A stretch of 64,000 nucleotides of DNA from the NCBI RefSeq assembly GCF_018455725.1, contig NZ_JAHCLR010000015.1, positions 55,705-119,704 on the forward strand, written 5' to 3'. Made by a program: the position numbers and the translations under genes. The notes beneath the pieces are model-generated. The model searched no databases and was not told the DNA's origin. It worked only from the letters and a program-made list of their open reading frames with translations. Source of the DNA: Mycolicibacter acidiphilus (lineage in GTDB: Bacteria > Actinomycetota > Actinomycetes > Mycobacteriales > Mycobacteriaceae). Shown piece by piece: positions 56,255-63,499 of the stretch; position 1 is the first letter of the stretch; every line of letters begins with the position of its first letter.

Positions 56255-56450
56255 CAACAATGTCGCCGGTAAGGCGATGACGACGCAGGAATCCGGTGGA
56301 AATCCGGAGCGGTCCCGCCACTGTGATCGGGGAGTGACCCTCAGCAGCCACGGCTCATCCGAGCCGGAAGGCGAGGCGAACGGTGATCCGAGAGCCAGGA
56401 GACTCGCGTCATCGCATCCTGCGGACCGGGGCGGTGCACCCCGAGGAAGC
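56255..56450 (+). promoter_or_regulatory. Cobalamin riboswitch upstream of the import operon
   Basis: The B12-box core is at about 56288-56324 (GGAATCCGGTGGAAATCC, then GGTCCCGCCACTGTG). The downstream GAGAGCCAGGAGACTC block is at about 56390-56405. A short hairpin (CGGGG at 56427-56431 with CCCCG at 56439-56443) directly precedes the GAGGAAG ribosome site, suggesting translational control. Together with the cobN riboswitch it occupies the whole 379-bp intergenic region. Confidence 0.92.
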
Positions 56451-56462
56451 TGATGTCGGCCT

Positions 56463-57650
56463 ATGTCAGCACCCAGACCAGGTGCCCTGCGGACCGTCGC
56501 CGCGCTGATCGCCGCGGTGACGCTCACCGCGACCGGTTGCGCCCCCGACCGGCCGGCCATCGCGGGTCCCCGCGCCGGCTGCATCACCGACTTCGACCCG
56601 GCGGTCGACTACTTCCCGGACAAGTCGACGGTGCTCGACGCCGTCAACTTCCGCCTCGACTACCACCGCAGCTACCAGGTCCTCACCGTCGAACAGCCCT
56701 ACCCGGGCGGCCGGCCGGTCTCCTACGTCCTGGTGCGCTGCGGCGCCCCCGCACCGGAACTCACCGGTGATCTGGCGCGGGCCCAACAGATCAGCACCCC
56801 GGTCACCGGCCTGTTCTCGACGTCGACGACACATCTGGGCATGCTCGCCGAACTGGACCGCACCGACGTCGTCACCGGGGTGGGCAACCCCGCCCTGGTC
56901 GTCAACCCGGCGATCCGGGACCGCCGAACCGTCGGCTTCGCCCCGGGCGGCCGGTTGAACGTCGAGGCGGTGCTCGGCGCCGCCCCGGACGTGCTGGTGA
57001 CCGGCGGCCTCGACGACCCGGGGTACCCCCGGCTGCGCGACGCGGGCATCGGGGTGGTCGCCGACGCGGAATGGCTGGAGCCCAGCCCGCTGGGCCGGGC
57101 CGAATGGGTGAAGGTGTTCGCCGCGCTGACCGGCACCGAACGCCGCGCCGCACAGGTCTACGACGGTGTCCGGACCGCCTACCGTCGGCTCGCCGACGGC
57201 GCCGCCGGGACCGCGCCGGCCGACGTGCTGCCCGGCAGCATGCACCAGGGCATCTGGTCGATGCCGACCGGCAGCGGCTACGCCGGGCGGCTGATCGCCG
57301 ACGCCGGCGGTGCCTATCCCTGGGCGGCGGCGGCCGGCCCGGAGTGGCTGAAGCTGAACTTCGAATCGGTGTATGCCCGCGCCGGGCGGGCCCCGCTGTG
57401 GCTGGTCACCGACGATTGGCGGACGCTGCCCGACGCGGTGGCCGCCGACCCCCGCTACGCCGAACTGGCCGCGCTGCGCGACGGCGGGGTGTGGTCGGCG
57501 ACCCGCACGCTCGGCCCGGGTGGCGGCAACGACTACTGGGAGCGGGGCACGGCCCGGCCGGACCTGATCCTGGCCGACCTGATCGCGATCCTGCACCCGG
57601 ACGCCGCCCGCGATCACCGGTTCGAGTTCTACCGGCAGGTGGCGGCGTGA
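56463..57650 (+). CDS. Lipoprotein substrate-binding protein of a BtuF/FecB-type importer
   Basis: This exported lipoprotein (395 residues) has a signal sequence with lipobox LTATGC (Cys at about residue 26) and a two-lobe periplasmic-binding fold of the cobalamin/Fe-siderophore class. Visible segments are STTHLGMLAELDRTDVVTGV, EAVLGAAPDVLVTG, YPRLRDAGIGVVADAEWLEP, GRAEWVKVFAALTG and HPDAARDHRFEFYRQV. The B12 riboswitch in front points to a corrinoid or a cobalt chelate as ligand. ATG 56463 fits the signal peptide. The permease gene overlaps its stop. Confidence 0.85.
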   Translation: MSAPRPGALRTVAALIAAVTLTATGCAPDRPAIAGPRAGCITDFDPAVDYFPDKSTVLDAVNFRLDYHRSYQVLTVEQPYPGGRPVSYVLVRCGAPAPELTGDLARAQQISTPVTGLFSTSTTHLGMLAELDRTDVVTGVGNPALVVNPAIRDRRTVGFAPGGRLNVEAVLGAAPDVLVTGGLDDPGYPRLRDAGIGVVADAEWLEPSPLGRAEWVKVFAALTGTERRAAQVYDGVRTAYRRLADGAAGTAPADVLPGSMHQGIWSMPTGSGYAGRLIADAGGAYPWAAAAGPEWLKLNFESVYARAGRAPLWLVTDDWRTLPDAVAADPRYAELAALRDGGVWSATRTLGPGGGNDYWERGTARPDLILADLIAILHPDAARDHRFEFYRQVAA

Positions 57651-58687
57651 CGCGCCGGGCGCCGGTGGCGCTGCTCGCGCTGGCCGCTGCGGTGGTGGTG
57701 CTGACCCTGCTCGGCCTGGCGGTCGGGCCGGTGCGGGTGCCGCTGGCCGACACGATCCGGGTGCTGGTCGGGGCCACACCGTCGGACGGGCGCTGGCAGG
57801 TGATCATCTCCGCGGTGCGGCTGCCGCGGGTGCTGACCGCGATCCTCTGCGGCGCCGCACTCGGGGTCGCCGGCCTGCAGATGCAGACGCTGTTCCGCAA
57901 CACCCTGGCCGACCCGTACGTGCTGGGGGTCAGCAGTGGAGCCGGCCTGGGGGTGGCGCTGGTGGTGTTGGCCGGCGGCACTGCGGGCGCGGGCTTCACC
58001 GCCGGCGTCGGCGACGCGAGCCGGGCCGGGATGGCGGTGGCCGCGGCCACCGGGGCCGCGGCGGTGCTGGCCCTGGTGCTGGCGCTGTCCCGCTGGACCC
58101 GGTCGGTTGCGACCCTGCTGCTGGTCGGCGTGATGGTCGGCGCCGCCACCAGCGCCGTCGTCGGTGTGCTGCTGGTCTACGCCGACCCGCAGCGGGTGCA
58201 GCAGTACCTGATGTGGGGGCTGGGCAGTTTCGCCGGCACCGGCTGGGCCGATCTGCGGCTGCTGGGGCCGCTGACCGCGGTGGGGCTGGCGGCGGCGGTG
58301 CTGACGGTCCGGGAGCTCAACGCGCTGCTGCTCGGGGAGGGCTACGCGATCACGATGGGCGTCAACGTGCGCCGGGCCCGGCTGGTCACGGTCGCCTCCG
58401 CCGCGCTGCTGGCCGGGGTGACGACGGCGTTCTGCGGACCGGTGGCGTTCCTGGGGCTGGTGGTGCCGCATCTGGCCCGGATCGTCGTCGGCACCTCCGA
58501 TCACCGGGTGGTGCTGCCGTCGGTGGTGCTGCTCGGGGCGGCGCTGGCGCTGGGCTGCGGGATCGTCAGCCAGGTGCCGGGCAGCGACCTGGTGGTGCCG
58601 CTGAACGCGGTCACCGCCCTGATCGGTGCGCCGATCGTGGTCGTGGTGCTGCTGCGCAGCCGCCGCGGTGTGGGGTTGGCGTCATGA
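57647..58687 (+). CDS. BtuC/FecCD-family ABC permease
   Basis: This membrane permease (346 residues) has about nine or ten helices. Family signatures are RLPRVLTAILCGAALGVAGL, QTLFRNTLADPYVLGVSSGA, LMWGLGSFAGTGWADLR, TTAFCGPVAFLGLVVPHLAR and SDLVVPLNAVTALIGAPIVV. It would work as a homodimer with the ATPase encoded next. GTG 57647 overlaps the binding-protein stop, and the stop overlaps the ATPase ATG. No second permease gene is present. Confidence 0.9.
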   Translation: MTRRAPVALLALAAAVVVLTLLGLAVGPVRVPLADTIRVLVGATPSDGRWQVIISAVRLPRVLTAILCGAALGVAGLQMQTLFRNTLADPYVLGVSSGAGLGVALVVLAGGTAGAGFTAGVGDASRAGMAVAAATGAAAVLALVLALSRWTRSVATLLLVGVMVGAATSAVVGVLLVYADPQRVQQYLMWGLGSFAGTGWADLRLLGPLTAVGLAAAVLTVRELNALLLGEGYAITMGVNVRRARLVTVASAALLAGVTTAFCGPVAFLGLVVPHLARIVVGTSDHRVVLPSVVLLGAALALGCGIVSQVPGSDLVVPLNAVTALIGAPIVVVVLLRSRRGVGLAS

Positions 58688-60435
58688 CCGGCGGCATCGA
58701 ACTGCGTGCGGTGAGCATCGGTTACCGCCACCGGCGGCGCACCGTCACCGTGGCCACCGGCCTGACGGCGCTGGCCCGCCGCGGTGAGTTGACCGTGCTG
58801 CTCGGCCCCAACGGCGCCGGCAAGTCCACCCTGATCCGCACCCTGGCCGGGCTGCAGCCCGCGCTGGACGGCACGGTCCGGCTCGGCGGCACCGACCTGA
58901 CCCGGCTGACCGCCGTCGACCGGGCGCGCCGGGTGGCGGTGGTGCTCACCGACCGGGTCGAGGCGGGACTGCTGTCCGCCCGGGAACTGGTGGGGCTGGG
59001 CCGGATTCCGCACCTGGGCCTGAGCGGCCGACTCGGCGGCGACGACGCCGCGGTGGTCGACTGGGCGCTGGACGCGGTGGGCGCGCAGCAGCTGGCCGGC
59101 CGGCCCGCCGCGGAACTCTCCGACGGCGAACGGCAGCGGGTGCTCACCGCGCGGGCGCTGGCCCAACAACCCGAGTTGCTGGTCCTCGACGAACCGACCG
59201 CGTTCCTGGATGTGGCGGCCCGGGCCGACCTGCTCGGGCTGCTGCGCCGGCTGGCCCGCGAGCAGCAGTTGGCGGTGCTGCTCAGCACCCACGACCTGGA
59301 ACTGGCGCTGCGGCTGGCCGACCGGGTGTGGCTGCTGGACCCGGCGGGCGGTCTGACCGACGCGGTTGGTGAGGAGCTGATGCTGTCCGGGCGTATCGGC
59401 GCGCTGTTCGACGGTGACACCGTGCGTTTCGACGCGACCGGCGGCGTGTTCACCTGCCGATCCGACGACGACGGGCGGGGCGCCCGCATCGACGCCCCGG
59501 AACCACTGCGCACCGCCCTGGGTCGGGTGCTGTCCCGGGAGGGTTTCAGCGCCGACGGGCCCGCCGAGATTCTGGTCGCCGCAACCGAACCCGACGCGAT
59601 CACGGTGCGCACCGGCACTGTTGCGGAGACGACGGCCGCCCTGGGTGGGCTGCCTACGCTGCTGCGCGGCCTGCCGCCGCAGTTGCCGACGTGCGCGCCG
59701 GCGGCACAGGTGACGGCCGTGTTGACCGAGATAGCCTCGGTCAGTTCGTATTTCGAGGTGACATCCGGCCCTGTCGAAGGTGCGGGGTGGCGGCCGGTGC
59801 GTGATCTCTACACCGAGCCGGACCTGATCGCCGACGCCGTCGAGGGGGTGCGACGGCGCATCCAGGCGCCGGATCTGCGGGTCGCGGTGTCGACGTTCTT
59901 CCTCGGGTTCGCCGCCCGGCTGTGGTCGATCGGCATCGGTGCGCTGGCCGGGCACCGACTGCTGGTCGACCTGCACCCCGACCAACTGCGTTACCGAGAA
60001 CACGACGGCCGGATTCACCTGCACCTGGTGGCCCCGACGGCCTGGCAGGTGCCCGATGCGGCGCAGGCCGTCCCAGCGCTGGCCGACGCCGTGCTCGACG
60101 CGCACCTGAGCCCACTGGCCGAGGCGGTCCGCCGGCTCGGCCCGATCTCGGCGAAGCTGCTGCGCGGCAACGCCGGTTCCGCCGCCCTCGGCGCGGCGCG
60201 GGCGTTCGACCGGCACCACGGTCGCCCGCAGGGCCCGGGCTGGGAGTTGGGCCGGGCGCTGTGCGAGGACGAACGCCTCACCGGCACGGTGCTTTTCACC
60301 GAGTCCGGCATCTGCTACCGGCGCACCACCTGCTGCCTGTTCTACCGCACACCCGGCGCCGGGCTGTGCATCGACTGTGCGCTGGACCGCAAACCCGGGT
60401 CCGGGCCGGACAAAGCCAGGAAGGAATCGTCATGA
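58684..60435 (+). CDS. ABC transporter ATPase fused to an FhuF-like [2Fe-2S] reductase domain
   Basis: This 583-residue protein starts with a BtuD/FepC-type ATPase: Walker A GPNGAGKST (41-49), signature LSDGE (145-149), Walker B LLVLDE (165-170), H-loop His203. From about residue 275 a second domain ends in the FhuF cluster motif: C550-C551, then C562 and C565 (TTCCLFYRTPGAGLCIDC), with KLLRGNAGSAALGAARAF (491-508) as in FhuF proteins. FhuF reduces ferric siderophore complexes in the cytosol. Here the reductase is tied to the importer's motor, so cargo could be reduced on entry. Given the B12 riboswitch, the cargo may be a Co(III) corrinoid or cobalt chelate rather than iron; this is inference. 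Confidence 0.88.
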   Translation: MTGGIELRAVSIGYRHRRRTVTVATGLTALARRGELTVLLGPNGAGKSTLIRTLAGLQPALDGTVRLGGTDLTRLTAVDRARRVAVVLTDRVEAGLLSARELVGLGRIPHLGLSGRLGGDDAAVVDWALDAVGAQQLAGRPAAELSDGERQRVLTARALAQQPELLVLDEPTAFLDVAARADLLGLLRRLAREQQLAVLLSTHDLELALRLADRVWLLDPAGGLTDAVGEELMLSGRIGALFDGDTVRFDATGGVFTCRSDDDGRGARIDAPEPLRTALGRVLSREGFSADGPAEILVAATEPDAITVRTGTVAETTAALGGLPTLLRGLPPQLPTCAPAAQVTAVLTEIASVSSYFEVTSGPVEGAGWRPVRDLYTEPDLIADAVEGVRRRIQAPDLRVAVSTFFLGFAARLWSIGIGALAGHRLLVDLHPDQLRYREHDGRIHLHLVAPTAWQVPDAAQAVPALADAVLDAHLSPLAEAVRRLGPISAKLLRGNAGSAALGAARAFDRHHGRPQGPGWELGRALCEDERLTGTVLFTESGICYRRTTCCLFYRTPGAGLCIDCALDRKPGSGPDKARKESS

Positions 60436-61001
60436 GCACCGATGTCGTCGCCGATCCCCCCGTCGTCACCGGCGAGGGAGGCGGGCCTGAACAGTGCTGG
60501 CCGCTGCCGACCGACGAGCAGAGCCTGCTGCACCTCATCGAACTCTGCTTCGGCGAGCACTGGCGCGGCTGCTTCTTCGGCATCATGGTGCCGGGTGCGG
60601 CCTGGGAGGTGGCCGCCCCCAACGCCCCCGAGCGGATCTCGCTGAGCAACGGCTACGTCACCGTCGACTTCGGTCCGTGGCATTTCCACCTGTGCATCGG
60701 TGAATTCACCTCCGACGACCCGGAATCGGCCAGAACGCGCCGATGCAGCCGCGCCGAGTTGTACCGCCGGATCGGCAAGGACGACCGCCCGACGTCGTGG
60801 GGGGTGCGCCTGTTCAACGGCAACGGCCAGCAGATGATGACACTGCTGTGCCCGAATCCGTTCCTCACTGATGACCAGAAAGTCCGTGCCGGCGAACCCG
60901 ATTGGACGAGACTGGAACTCTGGGACCGGCTGCGGGAGCACTACCTGGGGCTCGGATCGGACCCGCTGGACCGTCAAGGAAAAGGCTTCCGGCAGGGCTG
61001 A
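60432..61001 (+). CDS. HxHxC-motif protein of unknown function (copy 1)
   Basis: This 189-residue cytosolic protein has no family I can name with confidence. Its core contains WPLPTDEQSLLHLIELCF (about 23-40), PGAAWEVAAPNAPERISLSNG, WHFHLCIG (H84, H86, C88), RRCSRAELYRRI (C105) and SWGVRLFNGNGQQMMTLL. The His-x-His-x-Cys plus a later Cys could bind a metal. ATG 60432 overlaps the ATPase stop, so it is part of the riboswitch operon. The next gene is a close paralogue. Confidence 0.75.
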   Translation: MSTDVVADPPVVTGEGGGPEQCWPLPTDEQSLLHLIELCFGEHWRGCFFGIMVPGAAWEVAAPNAPERISLSNGYVTVDFGPWHFHLCIGEFTSDDPESARTRRCSRAELYRRIGKDDRPTSWGVRLFNGNGQQMMTLLCPNPFLTDDQKVRAGEPDWTRLELWDRLREHYLGLGSDPLDRQGKGFRQG

Positions 61002-61065
61002 CCGGCAGCCCGCCACATACCGAAGGCATACCCCGGAACCACCGGGGAGACAGGAAGGAATCCCG

Positions 61066-61656
61066 ATGACCACCGAGACGACCACCGAGGCGACCGCCGT
61101 CGTCGCCGATCCGCCGATCACGCCCACCGAAGACCGCGGCCGCGAACAGCTTTGGCCGCTGCCCACCGATCAGCAGAGTCTGCTGGACCTGCTGCACCTG
61201 TGCTTCGACGAGTACTGGGACGAGATCTGGTTCGGCATCATCATGCAGGGCGCGGCCTGGGAGGTGGCCGCCCCCAACGCCCCCACGAAGATCTCGATGC
61301 TCGACGGCTACGCCACCGTCAACTTCGGCCGCTGGCACTTCCACCTGTGCATCGGCAAGCACCGCGCCAGCGGATCGGAGCTCGGCCAGATCCGCCGGTG
61401 CTCGCGCGCCGAGCTGTACCGCCGGATCAGCAAGGACGGCAAGCCGATGTCGTGGGGCGTGCGCCTGTACAACGGCCGCGACGAACAGATGATGACGATC
61501 ATGCTGCCGAACCCGTTCATGACCAACGACCAGCAGATGCGCGACGAGCCGGTCTGGAGTCAGCTGGAACTGTGGGACAAGCTGCGTGAGCGCTACCTGG
61601 GATTGGGCCCGGACCCGTTGGACCGCACCGGAACCGAGATCCGCTGCGGCGGGTAG
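61066..61656 (+). CDS. HxHxC-motif protein of unknown function (copy 2)
   Basis: This 196-residue paralogue of the preceding protein has WPLPTDQQSLLDLLHLCF, QGAAWEVAAPNAPTKISMLDG, WHFHLCIG (H91, H93, C95) and RRCSRAELYRRI (C112). It also shares SWGVRLYNGRDEQMMTIM and LRERYLGLGPDPLDR. All four candidate ligands are kept, while most other Cys of copy 1 are not (copy 1 has extra Cys near residues 22, 47 and in TLLCPNPF). AAGGAA about 9 nt before ATG 61066 gives it its own ribosome site. The 64-bp gap after copy 1 holds nothing else. Confidence 0.75.
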   Translation: MTTETTTEATAVVADPPITPTEDRGREQLWPLPTDQQSLLDLLHLCFDEYWDEIWFGIIMQGAAWEVAAPNAPTKISMLDGYATVNFGRWHFHLCIGKHRASGSELGQIRRCSRAELYRRISKDGKPMSWGVRLYNGRDEQMMTIMLPNPFMTNDQQMRDEPVWSQLELWDKLRERYLGLGPDPLDRTGTEIRCGG

Positions 61657-63300
61657 CTACTCCGGGCCGGACTCCCAGCTGCCCGGGAGCATCGGGATGG
61701 TCGCACCACCGTCCTGCGAACCGTCGGTCAGTGTGGTCAACCCGACCGGTCGCTCCCCCGCATCGACGGCCACCCGGCCGGTGAACCCGAGCCGTCCGGC
61801 GCCCCGCTGCGAAGCGGCGGCGCCGGCCGGCACGGGTTCCGGTGTCAGATCCATGTATTCGTGGCCGCGGCCCAGCATCGGGTCCTTCGCCCGGCGACGC
61901 CGACGGGCGGCCTTGGCCTGCTCGGCCGGCGCGGCGGCCGCCTCCTCGGCACCGTCCGGTTCCGGCGCCTTCCGCTTGCGGGCGCTGGTCCCCGCGGCCC
62001 GTTTCGCCGCCGCATTCAGGCCGCCGACCATGTACAGGTAGCCCGGCATGCCGACCGTCGGCGGCCCGGCCGGGGTCGGCGGCGGCGCCGGTGGTGGCGC
62101 ACCGGGTGCCGGGGCGGGGGCCGGGGAGGGAGCGGGCGCCGGGGCGGGCGGTGCGGGGGCCGGCGCCGGGGTGGGCGACGCCGGTGGCCCCATCATCAGC
62201 GGTGGCGTCGCCGGCATCGGCACCACCGGAACCGTCGGCAGCGCAGCCAACCCCGCCAACCCGGCCAGCCCGGGCAGCGGGGCGGCGACCAGCGGCACCA
62301 GTGGCGCGGTCAGCAGCGGCAGGATGGCCGGGATCAGCGCCACCGTCTGCTGGATCAGATAGTGCAACAGTTGCATGGTGTTGATGATCAGCAGACTGAT
62401 CACCTGAATGCTGTAGCCGACCACCGCACTCATGATCGTCAGCGGATTTCCGGTGGCGAGCGCCAGACCGATGTGGCTCATCGCGTAGGCGAGGTCGCCG
62501 GACTGGAATGCGATGAACGTGCCCAGGTCGATGGGTTCGCCGAAGGCCTGTGCCAGGAAGAGCGGGTTGATGTAGAACAGCGGGTTCCCCTCCAGTCCGA
62601 GGTAGGGGTCGATCGCCCCGACACCACCCGGATACTGCGGATTGCCCAGCGGCAGAATGTATTTGTTGTACCAGTCGGTGTAGCCGATCTTGTTCAGGAA
62701 ATCGAGGACATCCTGCTTCTGGCTGACCGGCGGAGTGCTCGACTCGGCGGATCCGGCTTTCGCGATCGCCGGCGCGGGTTCGGTGCGCGCGGCCGCCGCA
62801 CCGGCCGCCGCCGACCCGGCCACCGCCTGATAGGTACCCATCACCGTGGCGGCCTGCACCCACATCCGGAGATAGTCGGCCTCGTTCAGCGCGATCGGAA
62901 TCGTGTTGATCCCCAGGAAATTCGTCGCCAGCAACGCCGTGTGGGTGGCATGGTTCGCGGCCAGTTCGGCCAGCGTCGGCATCGCCGCCAGCGCCGCGGT
63001 GTAAGCGCCCGCCGCCACCTGCTGCTGCGCCGACGTCACGGTCGCATTCGCCGCCGCCCGCGACAGCCACGCCAGGTACGGCGCGTTCGCCGCGGCGAAC
63101 GCCGCCGCACTCGGCCCCTGCCAGGACCCGGACTGCACCGCGGCCAGCAGCGCCGTCAATTCGTCTGCGACCGTGTCGTATTCGATGCCCAACGCGGACC
63201 ACGCCGCCGCTGAGGACAGCAGTGGACCGGCGCCAGGGCCGGCCGACAGCAGGGTGGAATGAACTTCAGGTGGGGACGCCATCCAGATCGGAGCGGTCAC
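61657..63300 (-). CDS. PPE-family protein, PPE2-like
   Basis: This 547-residue protein begins with a PPE domain (about residues 1-180: WMASPPEVHSTLLSAGPGAG, GSWQGPSAAAFAAANAPYL with the WxG-type turn, and HATHTALLATNFLGINTIPI). A central region follows, then a hydrophobic stretch (AVALIPAILPLLTAPLVPLV), a long Pro/Ala repeat, and a basic C-terminus KAARRRRRAKDPMLGRG with EYMDLTPEP. PPE proteins are exported by ESX (type VII) systems. M. tuberculosis PPE2 (Rv0256c) is likewise under a cobalamin riboswitch next to cobQ1. GTG 63300 is the start. The stop abuts the last import-operon gene. Confidence 0.9.
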   Translation of the reverse strand: MTAPIWMASPPEVHSTLLSAGPGAGPLLSSAAAWSALGIEYDTVADELTALLAAVQSGSWQGPSAAAFAAANAPYLAWLSRAAANATVTSAQQQVAAGAYTAALAAMPTLAELAANHATHTALLATNFLGINTIPIALNEADYLRMWVQAATVMGTYQAVAGSAAAGAAAARTEPAPAIAKAGSAESSTPPVSQKQDVLDFLNKIGYTDWYNKYILPLGNPQYPGGVGAIDPYLGLEGNPLFYINPLFLAQAFGEPIDLGTFIAFQSGDLAYAMSHIGLALATGNPLTIMSAVVGYSIQVISLLIINTMQLLHYLIQQTVALIPAILPLLTAPLVPLVAAPLPGLAGLAGLAALPTVPVVPMPATPPLMMGPPASPTPAPAPAPPAPAPAPSPAPAPAPGAPPPAPPPTPAGPPTVGMPGYLYMVGGLNAAAKRAAGTSARKRKAPEPDGAEEAAAAPAEQAKAARRRRRAKDPMLGRGHEYMDLTPEPVPAGAAASQRGAGRLGFTGRVAVDAGERPVGLTTLTDGSQDGGATIPMLPGSWESGPE

Positions 63301-63334
63301 GCTCGCCAGCTCTCTCGGGGTACCTCGCCCCGGG

Positions 63335-63495
63335 TTGAAGCACGCGACGACCGCAGTATCCTGACTCTCGGATCATCACTCGCCTCGCCTTCCAACTCTC
63401 AGCAGAGCCGTGGCAGTTGAGGGTCGCTCCCCGATCACAGTGGCGGGACCGTGCCGGAATCACACCGGCTTCCTACCTTGTCATCACCTTACCGG
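63335..63495 (-). promoter_or_regulatory. Cobalamin riboswitch upstream of the PPE2-like gene
   Basis: On the minus strand the B12-box core is at about 63473-63436 (GGAAGCCGGTGTGATTCC, then GGTCCCGCCACTGTG), followed by CCGAGAGTCAGGATACT (about 63371-63355). A hairpin (CGGGG...CCCCG, about 63331-63315) directly precedes the GAGAG ribosome site of the PPE gene. It resembles the platform before the import operon, so both probably act on translation. Confidence 0.92.
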
Positions 63496-63499
63496 CGCA

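Noticed and set aside
56453-56770. Plus-strand frame starting at ATG 56453, closest to the ribosome site
   Set aside because: It yields Arg/Pro-rich sequence without a domain. The frame from ATG 56463 gives a clear lipoprotein signal and binding-protein fold, even though its spacing is longer.
62040-62200. Dense GGGGCCGG-type repeats
   Set aside because: They encode the Pro/Ala linker of the PPE protein; they are not a CRISPR array or replication origin.
61861-63213. 450-codon plus-strand frame opposite the PPE gene
   Set aside because: Arg/Gly/His shadow of the Pro/Ala-rich PPE coding sequence.
63266-63463. 65-codon minus-strand frame through the PPE riboswitch
   Set aside because: It overlaps the B12 aptamer and the PPE start; the RNA structure explains the conservation better.
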